A stretch of 41,730 nt of DNA from an uncultured Clostridium sp. (GCF_947072515.1 NZ_CAMTIG010000029.1:1-41730); one strand, 5' to 3'. Counted from the first letter of the stretch, positions 10,330 through 18,872 are shown. Notes: a model not told the origin generated them from the letters alone. Made by a program: numbers and translations.

Positions 10330-10368
10330 TTTAAATCTCCTTTCTTTAATACGCATAAATTTTTGCAA

Positions 10369-10622
10369 TAAAAAAACCGCCCCTAATAAAAGGGACGGAA
10401 TATCCGCGTTACCACCCTAATTGGTTTAATTTTAAAAAAACTAAACCCAACTCGATACAAATTAACGGTTTCCCGCTAGCTACTACTTATTTCACAGCTA
10501 GAGCTCCGGAGTGAACTTCACTATTGCTTTACTTAAAAAAACTTCCAGTCTAAGGTTTTTTCTCCCTAAAAGCTAAACAATACCTACTCTCTCTATCATT
10601 GCTTTTCTTTATTAAATTTACT
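10369..10622 (-). ncRNA. T-box leader (tRNA-Phe responsive) upstream of pheST
   Basis: On the minus strand the hallmark T-box sequence AGGGTGGTAACGCGG lies at 10404-10418. It is followed by an intrinsic terminator CCGTCCC...GGGGCGG (10377-10398) and a T-run. The UGGU in the bulge is complementary to the ACCA end expected for tRNA-Phe. The specifier is most likely TTC (Phe) at 10513-10515 on the minus strand, followed by the usual purine. Family knowledge: uncharged tRNA-Phe stabilises the antiterminator and allows pheST transcription. T-box identity is firm; the exact specifier position is inference. Confidence 0.95.
10377..10398 (-). terminator. T-box regulatory terminator
   Basis: The 7-bp stem CCGTCCC/GGGGCGG has one G-U pair and an 8-nt loop, and is followed on the minus strand by TTTTTTT. 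It is mutually exclusive with the T-box antiterminator just upstream. Confidence 0.92.
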
Positions 10623-10628
10623 AAATAA

Positions 10629-10657
10629 ATTATACATTCCTTTTCTTATAATTTCAA
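10629..10657 (-). promoter_or_regulatory. Sigma-A promoter of the pheST T-box transcript
   Basis: TTGAAA (10652-10657), a 17-nt spacer and TATAAT (10629-10634) on the minus strand. It begins only 9 nt after the stop of the upstream methyltransferase gene, and no terminator separates them. Confidence 0.75.
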
Positions 10658-10666
10658 GGAAATGTT

Positions 10667-11449
10667 TTATTTACTTAAGTTTTGTCTTAACTTTTCATAA
10701 AGTATAATAGAAGTTGCAATTCCTACATTTAAAGATTCTGCTCCTCCTGGCATTGGAATTTTCACTTTTTCTGTTGATAAACTAAAAATTTCCTCTGACA
10801 CTCCATTACCTTCATTTCCTACAGTAAGAACTATATTTCCACTTAAATCAGCTTTAAAGAAATCATGGCTTTCTTCTAAAGATGTAGTTATTATTTTATA
10901 ATCTTTTTTCTTCAATTCTTTTATTAATGTAAAATCTTTATCATCTAAATAAATATTTACATAAAATATCGACCCCATTGTAGAACGTATTACTTTCTCA
11001 TTGTATATATCAACAGTTCCTTTAGTTAATATAATACCTGATACTCCTACAGCATGTGCTGTTCTTATAATTGTTCCTAAGTTTCCTGGGTCTTGAACTT
11101 TATCACAAAGAAGATAAAATCCACCACTTAAATCAGAGTCATTTTCTTCTATTTTTACTACTCCTCCAATTCCTTGTGGTGTTTCTGTATCACAAACTTC
11201 TAAAAATAAAGGCTTTGATATTTCAAAAACTTTACCTTTATAATTATATTTTTCTAAAATTTCTTTTACTTTTTCTTCTACATCTTTTACATATAATATA
11301 GCTTCTAAATTTGCATTAGCTTTTAAAGCTTCTTCTACTAATCTAAAACCTTCTATAAAATACTTACTTAATTTTGTTCTATTTTTTCTTTCTTTAAGCT
11401 TTTTAGTTTCTTTGAAAAAGCTATTTTCTTTGCTTTCTATATAAATCAA
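10667..11449 (-). CDS. SpoU/TrmH (SPOUT) family RNA 2'-O-methyltransferase
   Basis: A 260-residue SPOUT methyltransferase with an N-terminal substrate-binding region (FIEGFRLVEEAL) and all three family motifs. These are DPGNLGTIIRT (120-130), the NEGNG element (212-216), and the knot PMPGGAESLNVG (232-243), which binds S-adenosylmethionine. Family knowledge: members methylate ribose 2'-OH in rRNA or tRNA; the exact nucleotide cannot be read from sequence. The Bacillus homologue ysgA also lies beside pheS. The start codon is TTG, with GAGGTGG just upstream. It sits 14 nt after ktrA and is probably its operon partner. No terminator follows, so transcripts may read into the pheS T-box leader. 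Confidence 0.9.
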   Translation of the reverse strand: MIYIESKENSFFKETKKLKERKNRTKLSKYFIEGFRLVEEALKANANLEAILYVKDVEEKVKEILEKYNYKGKVFEISKPLFLEVCDTETPQGIGGVVKIEENDSDLSGGFYLLCDKVQDPGNLGTIIRTAHAVGVSGIILTKGTVDIYNEKVIRSTMGSIFYVNIYLDDKDFTLIKELKKKDYKIITTSLEESHDFFKADLSGNIVLTVGNEGNGVSEEIFSLSTEKVKIPMPGGAESLNVGIATSIILYEKLRQNLSK

Positions 11450-11463
11450 AGTCCCACCTCAGT

Positions 11464-12132
11464 CTAATTTAACTTTATTATCATGCCTTCTAATTTATTT
11501 AAATCTTCAGCAGATCCTATAGCTACTAGTATATCCTTTTCATGTATAACATCATCTGGAGAAGGTGATAAATTAACATCACTTCCATTTTTTATTGCCA
11601 TTACATTTATTCCATAAGTACTTCTAAGTTTTAACTCTCGAACAGTTTTATTTCTCCACTCTTTTAAAGCTTGAATTTCCATAATACTATAGTCTGGAGA
11701 TAATTCAATAAAGTCTAATATACTTTCAGATACTAAATTATGAGCTACTCTTACTCCCATATCTTTTTCAGGAAGTATAACTCTATCAGCTCCTATTTTA
11801 TATAAAACCTTTGCATGTAAGTCACTATTTCCTTTAGCAATTATATACTTAACGCCTAGTTCTTTAACTAATAGCGTTGCCATAACCGATGCTTGAATAT
11901 TAGACCCAATAGTAACTACAGCAACATCAAAATTTCTAAGACCTAAACTTCTTAATGCATTTTCATCTGTTGCATCTAATTGAACTGCATGAGTAACCCT
12001 ATCTGATATATCTTGAATTAAATCTTCATCCTTATCAATAACCATTACTTCATGACCAACTTTACATAAAGTTTCTGCAACTGATGAACCAAATCTACCT
12101 AATCCTATTACAACAAATTGCTTTCTTGCCAT
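11464..12132 (-). CDS. ktrA: Potassium uptake regulatory subunit (KtrA/TrkA-type)
   Basis: A 222-residue RCK protein. The N-terminal Rossmann domain has GLGRFGSSVA (residues 10-19) and a D after the second strand for nucleotide binding, followed by an RCK_C domain (about 135-222). Family knowledge: KtrA forms an octameric cytoplasmic ring that gates the KtrB membrane channel with ATP/ADP or NADH; in Firmicutes the RCK_C domain often binds c-di-AMP. It lies 14 nt after ktrB, which is the partner expected for this subunit. The RBS is AAGGGATGG before the ATG. KtrC is an alternative name for a paralogue, but linkage to the channel gene favours KtrA. Confidence 0.9.
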   Translation of the reverse strand: MARKQFVVIGLGRFGSSVAETLCKVGHEVMVIDKDEDLIQDISDRVTHAVQLDATDENALRSLGLRNFDVAVVTIGSNIQASVMATLLVKELGVKYIIAKGNSDLHAKVLYKIGADRVILPEKDMGVRVAHNLVSESILDFIELSPDYSIMEIQALKEWRNKTVRELKLRSTYGINVMAIKNGSDVNLSPSPDDVIHEKDILVAIGSAEDLNKLEGMIIKLN

Positions 12133-12146
12133 ATTAACACCATCCC

Positions 12147-13493
12147 TTAACCAATTAATATCTTACCTTCTGGATATTTATGATTTTGTTTTACTTTATT
12201 TCTAACAAATGCTAATGCTACCGTCATAGGACCTACTCTTCCTAAGTACATCGTTATCATTATTATAATCTTTCCTATAGCATTTAATCTTTGAGTTACC
12301 CCAGTTGTTAATCCAACAGTACCAAATGCTGATGTGGCTTCATATAAAAGATCTATAAATGTTTCTTTAGGTTGTGTTATTGCAAGAAGCATAGTTACTA
12401 CAACTACTAATGTTGCTCCTATCATTAATAAAGCAAAAGCTTTATATACTAAATCTTTTGAAAATCTTCTTCCAAAAGCTTGAGTATCTTCTCTTCCTCT
12501 AATAACTGAAATAACTGTTAAAACTACAATCCCAAAGGTTGCTGTTTTAAGTCCTCCTGCTGTAGAACCTGGAGAACCCCCTATAAACATTAAAATAATT
12601 GTTAAAAACTTACCTGAACCGGTCATTCCATCAGTTGAAACACTGTTAAATCCTGCTGTTCTCGGCGATACTGATGCAAAAAATGAATTTAACCACTTTC
12701 CACCCATCCCCATATTTCCTATCGTTTCAGAATTATGCATTTCAAAAAGAAACATTAAAATAGTTCCTCCTACTATTAATATAATAGTAGTAACTATTAC
12801 TATTTTAGAGTGAACTGAAAATCTTCTAGCTCCTCTATAATTATAGACCTCCAGCCAAACTGTAAAGCCTAATCCCCCTATTATAATTAAAGCACTTAAT
12901 ATTAATATCATAACCGCATTATCTGCATATCCAGTTACACTGCTAAAGTTCCCCATAAGGTCAAATCCTGCATTACAAAATGCTGAAATTGAATGGAAAA
13001 TACTATAGTAAATACCTTTCAATACTCCAAACTTTGGAATAAATTGAGTTGAAAGTAAAAGTGCTCCAAAAAATTGTACTGCAAATGTAAATCCTAATAC
13101 ATACTTTACCATTTTAACTAGCCCTTGAATACTAAATGTATTCATAGCTTCTTGAACTAATAATCTATTTTTTAATGTTATCTTTTTACCTAATAAAACT
13201 GCTATAAATGTAGCAAAGGACATAAATCCAAGACCACCAATTTCTATTAATAACATTATCACTATTTGCCCAAAGGTATTAAAATAAGTTCCTGTATCTA
13301 ATGTAACTAATCCTGTTACACAAACAGCGGATGTAGATGTAAATAGTGCATCTAAAAAGTTTGTCCCTTCTCCACTTCTTGATGATATAGGTAAACTTAA
13401 AAGTATAGCTCCTATAAGTATTACTATTGCAAAACCTAAAGAAAGTATCTGAACTCCACTTAAATTAATTTTCTTCAAAACTTTTTTCTTCAT
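12147..13493 (-). CDS. ktrB: Potassium/sodium transporter channel subunit KtrB (TrkH family)
   Basis: A 448-residue, very hydrophobic protein with the four-fold M1-P-M2 repeat of the TrkH/KtrB superfamily. The four pore loops, each with the selectivity-filter glycine, are recognisable as AVCVTGL (about 56-62), AFCNAGF, PRTAGFNS and AFGTVGL. The C-terminus reads YPEGKILIG, like other KtrB proteins. It imports potassium, driven by the sodium or membrane potential, and is controlled by the adjacent ktrA product. The RBS is GAGGTGG. The roughly 100-nt upstream gap holds the rplT terminator and leaves too little room for a c-di-AMP riboswitch. Confidence 0.93.
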   Translation of the reverse strand: MKKKVLKKINLSGVQILSLGFAIVILIGAILLSLPISSRSGEGTNFLDALFTSTSAVCVTGLVTLDTGTYFNTFGQIVIMLLIEIGGLGFMSFATFIAVLLGKKITLKNRLLVQEAMNTFSIQGLVKMVKYVLGFTFAVQFFGALLLSTQFIPKFGVLKGIYYSIFHSISAFCNAGFDLMGNFSSVTGYADNAVMILILSALIIIGGLGFTVWLEVYNYRGARRFSVHSKIVIVTTIILIVGGTILMFLFEMHNSETIGNMGMGGKWLNSFFASVSPRTAGFNSVSTDGMTGSGKFLTIILMFIGGSPGSTAGGLKTATFGIVVLTVISVIRGREDTQAFGRRFSKDLVYKAFALLMIGATLVVVVTMLLAITQPKETFIDLLYEATSAFGTVGLTTGVTQRLNAIGKIIIMITMYLGRVGPMTVALAFVRNKVKQNHKYPEGKILIG

Positions 13494-13552
13494 TAATCCA
13501 CCTCAAGGTTTAGCCTTCTTAATAAATTGTTTACAAATATTTAATTTAAAAA

Positions 13553-13583
13553 AATATAAAGAAAATGCGACCTAAGTCGCATT
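13553..13583 (-). terminator. Terminator of the infC-rpmI-rplT operon
   Basis: Stem AATGCGAC/GTCGCATT (13564-13571 with 13576-13583) and a 4-nt loop, followed on the minus strand by TTCTTTATATTTTTTT. It begins about 10 nt after the rplT stop. Confidence 0.9.
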
Positions 13584-13593
13584 CTTTATGTTA

Positions 13594-13950
13594 TTAAGCT
13601 AAGTGTTTTTTAGCTAATTCTACTAATTCAGCAAATGCTGCAGCATCGTTTATAGCGATTTCTGATAACATTTTTCTGTTTATGTCAACACCAGCTAATT
13701 TGATTCCGTTCATGAATCTTGAGTATGAAAGACCACTCATTCTTGAAGCTGCGTTAATTCTAACAATCCAAAGTCTTCTGTAGTCTCTTTTCTTTAATCT
13801 TCTTCCAACGTATGCATTTCTTAATGCTCTTATAACTGATTCATTTGCAGTTTTAAATAACTTACTCTTTCCACCGTAGTATCCTTTTGCAAGCTTTAAA
13901 ACTTTTTTATGATTTTTACGAGCGTTAATTGCTCTTTTTACTCTTGCCAT
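13594..13950 (-). CDS. rplT: 50S ribosomal protein L20
   Basis: A 118-residue L20 with the conserved start [19 protein letters not shown], the segment [11 protein letters not shown] and the C-terminal globular domain. It is an early-assembly 23S rRNA-binding protein. In Firmicutes it also represses its own operon by binding the leader, which is present here upstream of infC. The RBS is AGGAGG. It lies 27 nt after rpmI and is the last gene of the unit. Confidence 0.99.
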   Translation of the reverse strand: MARVKRAINARKNHKKVLKLAKGYYGGKSKLFKTANESVIRALRNAYVGRRLKKRDYRRLWIVRINAASRMSGLSYSRFMNGIKLAGVDINRKMLSEIAINDAAAFAELVELAKKHLA

Positions 13951-13977
13951 TCTTCAAAAACCTCCTGCGTCCTAATC

Positions 13978-14175
13978 TTATAGGTATGGTAATAATTTCT
14001 TCATTACTTTTTCTTGTGTACTATCTACGTATCCACCTTTTCTAAGTTTTCTCTTAGTTTTTTGGCTTTTCTTAGTTAGTATGTGGCTTTTGAAAGCTTT
14101 TGCTCTTTTAAGCTTTCCTGTACCTGTCTTTCTAAATCTTTTAGCTGCACCTCTATGTGTCTTCATTTTTGGCAT
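13978..14175 (-). CDS. rpmI: 50S ribosomal protein L35
   Basis: A 65-residue L35 beginning [20 protein letters not shown], highly basic, with the typical [11 protein letters not shown] centre. It binds the large subunit and sits in the canonical infC-rpmI-rplT order, 22 nt after infC. The RBS is GGAGG. Confidence 0.99.
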   Translation of the reverse strand: MPKMKTHRGAAKRFRKTGTGKLKRAKAFKSHILTKKSQKTKRKLRKGGYVDSTQEKVMKKLLPYL

Positions 14176-14197
14176 GATAAAATCCTCCTCTCAAGTG

Positions 14198-14710
14198 TTA
14201 TGCCTTTTTAGGGCCTAAAACCAATGTCATATTTCTTCCTTCTTTTTTAGCAGGCTTTTCAACGATACAAACATCTTCAAGCTTACCTAGGAAGTTCTTT
14301 AGAATTCTGTCTCCAATATGAGTTAGTTCCATTTCTCTTCCTCTGAATCTAACAGTGATTTTAACTTTATCCCCATCTAATAGGAACTTTCTTGCATTTT
14401 TAGCTTTTATTGCAATATCATTTTCTTCAATTGTAAGACTACATCTTACTTCTTTTATGTTAATGATTTTTTGCTTCTTCTTTGCTTCTTTTTCTTTTTT
14501 TGATTGTTCGTAGATAAATTTCCCTAAGTCCATAATTCTACAAACTGGTGGGTTAGCGTTTGGTGATATTAACACTAAATCTAACTCTTCCTCATATGCT
14601 TTTTCTAAAGCATCCTTAATTAACATTATTCCAAGCTGTTCTCCAGTACTTGAAAGTACTCTAGCTTCTTTTCCTCTAATCTCTTCGTTTGCAATGTAAT
14701 TTTTACTAAT
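14198..14710 (-). CDS. infC: Translation initiation factor IF-3 (AUU start codon)
   Basis: IF-3 of 170 residues: an N-terminal domain with [20 protein letters not shown], a Lys-rich linker, and a C-terminal domain with [13 protein letters not shown] sequence ([18 protein letters not shown]). It binds the 30S subunit and proofreads start codon and initiator tRNA. The start is taken as ATT at 14710. GGAGG lies 8 nt before it, whereas the in-frame GTG three codons upstream (14719) is part of that Shine-Dalgarno sequence. AUU initiation is the known autoregulatory hallmark of infC. The operon is additionally controlled by the L20 leader. Confidence 0.95.
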   Translation of the reverse strand: MSKNYIANEEIRGKEARVLSSTGEQLGIMLIKDALEKAYEEELDLVLISPNANPPVCRIMDLGKFIYEQSKKEKEAKKKQKIINIKEVRCSLTIEENDIAIKAKNARKFLLDGDKVKITVRFRGREMELTHIGDRILKNFLGKLEDVCIVEKPAKKEGRNMTLVLGPKKA

Positions 14711-14719
14711 GGCTTCCAC

Positions 14720-14862
14720 CTCCGTATTTAACTAACATTAAAAATATACATATAATAAAAGGACGACATATATGCCGTCCTGAACTATCTAAATAAAAGA
14801 TACTTGACCTAGCGAACATCTCTACAGAGTTGCTGGTGAGAAACGGCTGTTTCTTCTTTACA
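14720..14862 (-). ncRNA. L20 leader (ribosomal protein autoregulatory attenuator)
   Basis: A transcript of about 140 nt between a strong promoter and infC contains the conserved leader segment GTTCGCTAGGTCAAGTATC on the minus strand. It is followed by a GGACGGCA/TGTCGTCC hairpin. Family knowledge: in low-GC Gram-positives L20 binds this leader and favours premature termination. Position and sequence match that regulator; pairing of the whole leader was not computed. Confidence 0.88.
14755..14780 (-). terminator. Attenuator hairpin in the L20 leader
   Basis: Eight-bp stem exactly at 14761-14780 with TATA loop, followed on the minus strand by TTTTATTA. It sits inside the leader, before infC, so it is conditional and not an operon end. 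Confidence 0.85.
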
Positions 14863-14868
14863 AATGTT

Positions 14869-14897
14869 ATTCTATATTATTTTTCTATCTCTGTCAA
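14869..14897 (-). promoter_or_regulatory. Sigma-A promoter of infC-rpmI-rplT
   Basis: Consensus TTGACA (14892-14897), a 17-nt spacer and TAGAAT (14869-14874) on the minus strand. One of the best promoters in the window, placed just after the ytxC stop. Confidence 0.85.
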
Positions 14898-14912
14898 CAC
14901 TTTTTTTTAAAT

Positions 14913-15761
14913 TTATTCGCAGTAAATAACTTTTTCATTAAAAACACATTCTACAGTCTTTATAAACTCTTTATTTATACAATTCTTCCTGCCCATAATT
15001 AAAACTTCTTTAGGAGCATTTGTAATAAGACCGCTTATTATTACATCTTCAATATTAGCATCTATTCCTATTTTACTATCTCCTATTTCTTTTGTAAATT
15101 GCTCAAAGATATCTTTTCCACCTTCATCTTCTATTCTATAGCTTCCTTCTTTATCTATAATAATATTTATTTTTTCTATTTTACTATCTTGAATTTCAAC
15201 AAAATACTTTAATAACTTTATAAACTCATTGTACTCTTTATCAACCATATACTTTTGGATTACTTTATCTATTACATCCTCTATATCTTCTCTTAAGCTT
15301 CTCATTCTAAATGTAATGAACCCATTTATATTCAATTCATTATTTTCATTTAAGCATTCATTTATTTTAAGGATTATTTCATTTATTTTTTCCTCACAAT
15401 AAAGTCCTATATCATCTCCTATTTTATTCTCTCTATAAAGGGTTTCCATAACTAAAACTTCTATCTCTAAAATTTCATCTTGTTTCAGAAAAAAATACGT
15501 ATCTTTTATTAACTGAAACATTTCTCTTCTTTTGTAGTCTTTTATAACCATTCTGTATAAGAGATCACTTATATATAACTTTACTTTTTTCTGTATCTCT
15601 TCACTCTCTTCTTCGCACAAAACTTTTATAATATGAGTTTCGCCTTCAATCTGCTCAACTAATCCTATTACTATTTCTTTCTTTTTAAGTAGAGTTTTTA
15701 AATCTTGTAACTCTTTTATAAAATCTAAATCTCCCATATAAGCTAATTTCAGTACAAGCAT
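14913..15761 (-). CDS. ytxC: Sporulation protein YtxC-like
   Basis: A 282-residue protein without signal peptide or membrane segment, rich in Glu/Lys helices. The C-terminal part, with APKEVLIMG, the CINKEFI segment and the final FNEKVIYCE, matches the YtxC family, which is restricted to spore formers. Its biochemical role is unknown. The open frame begins at a GTG (15770), but this GTG is part of the AAGGGAG ribosome binding site; the ATG at 15761 is 8 nt from it and is preferred. In Firmicutes this gene often sits near infC/thrS, as here. No terminator follows; the infC promoter begins 16 nt downstream. Confidence 0.78.
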   Translation of the reverse strand: MLVLKLAYMGDLDFIKELQDLKTLLKKKEIVIGLVEQIEGETHIIKVLCEEESEEIQKKVKLYISDLLYRMVIKDYKRREMFQLIKDTYFFLKQDEILEIEVLVMETLYRENKIGDDIGLYCEEKINEIILKINECLNENNELNINGFITFRMRSLREDIEDVIDKVIQKYMVDKEYNEFIKLLKYFVEIQDSKIEKINIIIDKEGSYRIEDEGGKDIFEQFTKEIGDSKIGIDANIEDVIISGLITNAPKEVLIMGRKNCINKEFIKTVECVFNEKVIYCE

Positions 15762-15921
15762 AGAATTCACTCCCTTCTAGTAATAGTATGTATTTCTCTA
15801 TTTATCTATATACAAATATTAAATTGGTTTATATTCCACAATTATTCACTTTTTCTATAACTTGATTTTTATTTTATAAAGTAGTAATTTATCCTTATAA
15901 TATCGTTTAAGGAGGATTTAA

Positions 15922-16623
15922 ATGTTTTGCTTTGTTGACTATCGAATATCCCATACCGAATTATCTAATCTAATAAACTTAGGGTTAACTCCTATAAAGA
16001 TTCCACAATCTAAATTATTATATCTAGCTATTGATGGGCATGTTGATATACAAATGGCTATATTAGATAAAGATAGAAAAAACGTAATTTTCCATAAAGA
16101 TATGGATATTTCCTTTTTAGAGCATATTAAAACTCTAGGAATTTCATATACTTTATCTAAAAATTCTCTATCTTCTATATATCCAAATGATATTTTTTTA
16201 AATGCTTTAATAACAGATAATTTTTTAATGCATAATTTATCCTATACTGATGAAAATCTATTGAATGCTTTTCCTCATTTAACTAAATTAAACATTAAAC
16301 AAGGCTATACCAACTGTTCAATTTTAAAAGTATCTAATAATGCTTTTATAACTTCTGATAAAAAAGCATTTAATCTTTTAGTATCTCATAACTTCCATGC
16401 TCTACTTCTTCCTCCAAAGGACATAGTTTTAGAAGGACTTGATTATGGCTTTATTGGTGGAGTTGGTGGCCTTATAAACGAGAATACCATGGTGTTTTTT
16501 GGCTCACTAGATAAATATAAGTATGGAAATCTAGTAAAAGAATTTTTAACTAAGCATAAAGTTTCCTACATATATTTAAAAGATGATTATTTAACAGATA
16601 GGGGTAGTATTTTTGTAATTTAA
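15922..16623 (+). CDS. DUF6873 family protein (guanidine-modifying-enzyme-like fold)
   Basis: A 233-residue soluble protein with recognisable family landmarks: GHVDIQ (39-44), QGYTNCSI (127-134) with C132, YGFIGGVGG (175-183) and a C-terminal DRGSIFVI. The resemblance is to the DUF6873 group, which is assigned to the pentein (GME) fold of arginine/agmatine deiminases and amidinotransferases. The catalytic Cys of those enzymes lies near the C-terminus in a GGxxxC-type motif; none is seen there in this protein, so a deiminase activity should not be assumed. AAGGAGG precedes the ATG by 8 nt. It is monocistronic, divergent from ytxC, and ends about 140 nt before a shared terminator. Confidence 0.65.
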   Translation: MFCFVDYRISHTELSNLINLGLTPIKIPQSKLLYLAIDGHVDIQMAILDKDRKNVIFHKDMDISFLEHIKTLGISYTLSKNSLSSIYPNDIFLNALITDNFLMHNLSYTDENLLNAFPHLTKLNIKQGYTNCSILKVSNNAFITSDKKAFNLLVSHNFHALLLPPKDIVLEGLDYGFIGGVGGLINENTMVFFGSLDKYKYGNLVKEFLTKHKVSYIYLKDDYLTDRGSIFVI

Positions 16624-16757
16624 TCTTGCTATATAATACTCTCCTTCTTAGGAAATGTTTCTTCTAATCCCAAAGTAAAAAATTCTAAATGGCTACTTAT
16701 TTATACAAATATGTTCATAGTGTAACCATAGATATAAAAAAAATACTAGTAAAGGAA

Positions 16758-16796
16758 AAAAAGCGACCGACAATTTTCTTTGTCAATCGCTTTTTT
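16758..16796. terminator. Bidirectional terminator between DUF6873 gene and hslO
   Basis: Hairpin AAGCGA..GACAA with TTGTC..TCGCTT, with a 2x2 internal bulge, and T-runs on both strands (TTTTTT at 16791-16796 on plus; TTTTTTTCC on minus). It serves the convergent genes on both sides. Confidence 0.85.
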
Positions 16797-16803
16797 ATTT
16801 TTA

Positions 16804-17685
16804 CTATTTTGCTTTTTCTAGTAATTCACCGATTTTTTCATTACTAAAGTTGTAGCTTTTTCCACAAAAATGACATTTGATTTCTTCTGATTTCCCGTCA
16901 TCATAAATTTCTTTAAGTGTATCTTTCCCAATACTTATAAGTGCTTTTTCAACTCTTTCTTCTGAACAATCACATTTATATGATGGCTCGATTTCTTCTA
17001 GGAAGTTTACATCCATATCTTCAAATACCATTTCTAATATTTCTTTTATGTCTTTTCCTTCATTTAGTAATGTAGTTATTGGTGGAATTTCTTCTAATCT
17101 ATAAGTTATAACATCTGCTAGTAATTCATCTGCATCTGGCATCATTTGAATTATAAATCCACCTGAACATTTTACTGATAAATCTGTATCAACTAAAACA
17201 CCTAATGAAACTGCTGATGGTGTTTGTTCTGAAACTGTAAAGTAATATGCTAAATCTTCTGCTATTTCACCTGTATATATTGGCACTTGTCCTACATATG
17301 GTTCTTTCATGCCCATATCTTTTATAACTAGAAGCATTCCATCTTTTCCTACTGCTCCACTAACATCTAATTTTCCATTTGGCTTTAAAGGTAAATCAAT
17401 AATTGGATTTCCTATGAATCCTTTAACACTTGCATCTGAATGAGCAGTTACAGTAACTCCATGAGCTACCCCTTTCCCATCGATTTTTAATGTTATTGCT
17501 TCTTTTTCTCCCTTTAAAAGTGCTCCCATAAGGCTTCCTGCTGTAAGCATTCTTCCAAAAGCTGCTGATGCAACTGGAGTACATCCGTGTATCTTAACTC
17601 CTTCATTTACAAGATTCGTTGTCATTCCGCCAATAAATCTAACCATTCCATTTTTTGCTGTTCCTCTAATAATTTTATCGTTCAT
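16804..17685 (-). CDS. hslO: Redox-regulated chaperone Hsp33
   Basis: Full-length Hsp33 (293 residues). The N-terminal substrate-binding domain is followed by the C-terminal zinc redox switch, with the four cysteines C238-x-C240 and C271-x2-C274 all present. Family knowledge: oxidation releases zinc, unfolds the switch and activates the holdase, protecting cytosolic proteins from oxidative unfolding. The ribosome binding site GGAGG lies within the last codons of the upstream methyltransferase gene, 4 nt separate the two, and translation is likely coupled. The gene ends at a bidirectional terminator. Confidence 0.97.
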   Translation of the reverse strand: MNDKIIRGTAKNGMVRFIGGMTTNLVNEGVKIHGCTPVASAAFGRMLTAGSLMGALLKGEKEAITLKIDGKGVAHGVTVTAHSDASVKGFIGNPIIDLPLKPNGKLDVSGAVGKDGMLLVIKDMGMKEPYVGQVPIYTGEIAEDLAYYFTVSEQTPSAVSLGVLVDTDLSVKCSGGFIIQMMPDADELLADVITYRLEEIPPITTLLNEGKDIKEILEMVFEDMDVNFLEEIEPSYKCDCSEERVEKALISIGKDTLKEIYDDGKSEEIKCHFCGKSYNFSNEKIGELLEKAK

Positions 17686-17689
17686 AATA

Positions 17690-18433
17690 CTAAACCTCCA
17701 TTTTTTTTACTACGTAAAGTATTCTTTCTGACTCTTCATGAATTTCATCTTCTGAGTATCCATCCCACTTTTCTAGAACTTTTAAGTTAGCTTTTTCTAA
17801 TAGTTCTTCTATTTCTTCTTCCTTATAAGCTCTTTCAAAATGTTCTTCTTCAAATCTTTCATAAAGTTCACCTTCTTTTATAAAGAAAGTTAGAAACATA
17901 TTTGTTATATTATCTTCAAAAGTATTTTCCCAACTATAAAAAACATCTTCTGAACTATATGTATATATATTATTTCCTAAAACTTCTGAAAGCTTATAGT
18001 ATGAATTTATATCAAATATAAAAATTCCATTCTCTTCTAAATGATTATATACATTTTTAAAATAATTTTCTATTCCTTTTTTCTCAGTTATGTAATTAGT
18101 AGAATCAAGTACACATGTTATAAGAGAAAATTTATGATTTAAACTAAGTTCAGTCATATCTTGTCTTACAATCCTGCTTTTTATCTTTTCTTTTTTAAAC
18201 TTATCAAAGGCTTCTCTTAACATTTCTTCTGAAAGGTCAACTGCAAATCCTTCTTTAAAGTTTTTAGCTATCTCCACAGATACATTACCTGTTCCACAAG
18301 CTAAATCTAAGTATGATTTTTTTTCTACATTATACTTATCTACTATATTTAATACTTTTTTTCCTATTTTATTATAATCTATATCTTCATTTATAAGTTC
18401 ATCATATATTTTTGCAAATTCACGATATGCCAT
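17690..18433 (-). CDS. Class I SAM-dependent methyltransferase
   Basis: A 247-residue Rossmann-fold methyltransferase. Motif I is [10 protein letters not shown] (41-50), an acidic residue after strand 2 is in [10 protein letters not shown], and the later [12 protein letters not shown] segment corresponds to motif IV. The substrate cannot be deduced; the closest general type is the Methyltransf_25 small-molecule/protein methyltransferase group common beside hslO in clostridia. No signal peptide. The SAM-binding fold is certain and the role is open. It forms a two-gene unit with hslO. Confidence 0.82.
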   Translation of the reverse strand: MAYREFAKIYDELINEDIDYNKIGKKVLNIVDKYNVEKKSYLDLACGTGNVSVEIAKNFKEGFAVDLSEEMLREAFDKFKKEKIKSRIVRQDMTELSLNHKFSLITCVLDSTNYITEKKGIENYFKNVYNHLEENGIFIFDINSYYKLSEVLGNNIYTYSSEDVFYSWENTFEDNITNMFLTFFIKEGELYERFEEEHFERAYKEEEIEELLEKANLKVLEKWDGYSEDEIHEESERILYVVKKMEV

Positions 18434-18463
18434 TTTCTTATATACCCCCGATCAATTTATCCA

Positions 18464-18497
18464 AATCTAAGAATAATATTATAATTATTCTTAGATT
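18464..18497. terminator. Long AT-rich hairpin after the SASP gene
   Basis: A perfect 14-bp inverted repeat AATCTAAGAATAAT/ATTATTCTTAGATT with a 6-nt loop, between the SASP stop and the methyltransferase start. It lies 11 nt after the SASP stop and is followed on the minus strand by TTGGATAAATTG, a weak T-tract. It may act as a 3' stabiliser or an imperfect terminator. Confidence 0.6.
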
Positions 18498-18508
18498 AAG
18501 TCAAACCC

Positions 18509-18775
18509 TTAGAAGCCTTCTTCTCTATTTCTTCCTAATATTTCATTGTTTGTTGGTATTTTTAACTTTTTCTTTCTTTTAGTCATAAGTCCTCCTATCC
18601 TTCCTGTTTCTTCCGCTGTTAAAGCACCCCACCCTAGTTCTTCAACCTTATCTTTCAACCCTAACTCTTCTGCTATTTCATATTTTATTTTTTCTCTAAG
18701 TTTTTCTGCATCTGTGAGCTCTCTATTAGATTTTAGTTTTGATTTTATAATTTTTTTTAGTGGTGTTTTACTCAT
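18509..18775 (-). CDS. Divergent alpha/beta-type small acid-soluble spore protein
   Basis: An 88-residue, very lysine-rich protein. It contains both hallmarks of alpha/beta SASPs: the germination-protease-like site KYEIAEELGL (31-40) and the DNA-contact segment TAEETGRIGGLMTKR (53-67). Standard SASPs are about 60-70 residues and read GSVGGxMVKR. This one has extra basic N- and C-terminal ends and a GWGAL insertion, and resembles the divergent clostridial type exemplified by C. perfringens Ssp4; I could not verify that identity. SASPs coat and protect spore DNA. GGGAGAGG precedes the ATG. It is divergent from asd. A sigma-G promoter was sought but none matched convincingly. Confidence 0.78.
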   Translation of the reverse strand: MSKTPLKKIIKSKLKSNRELTDAEKLREKIKYEIAEELGLKDKVEELGWGALTAEETGRIGGLMTKRKKKLKIPTNNEILGRNREEGF

Positions 18776-18872
18776 TTACCTCTCCCTCGTATACATATTT
18801 TATAAATATTATTCCCCCTATAGCTAGAATTTATTCTAAGCCCATATTTTTTCACTATTTTTACCATAAGCC

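Noticed and set aside
10330..10368. N-terminal extension of pheS
   Set aside because: It would place the start next to the T-run of the T-box terminator. The strong AAAGGAG site points to the ATG at 10329.
14711..14719. GTG start for infC
   Set aside because: The GTG overlaps the Shine-Dalgarno GGAGG; the ATT 8 nt downstream fits spacing and family knowledge.
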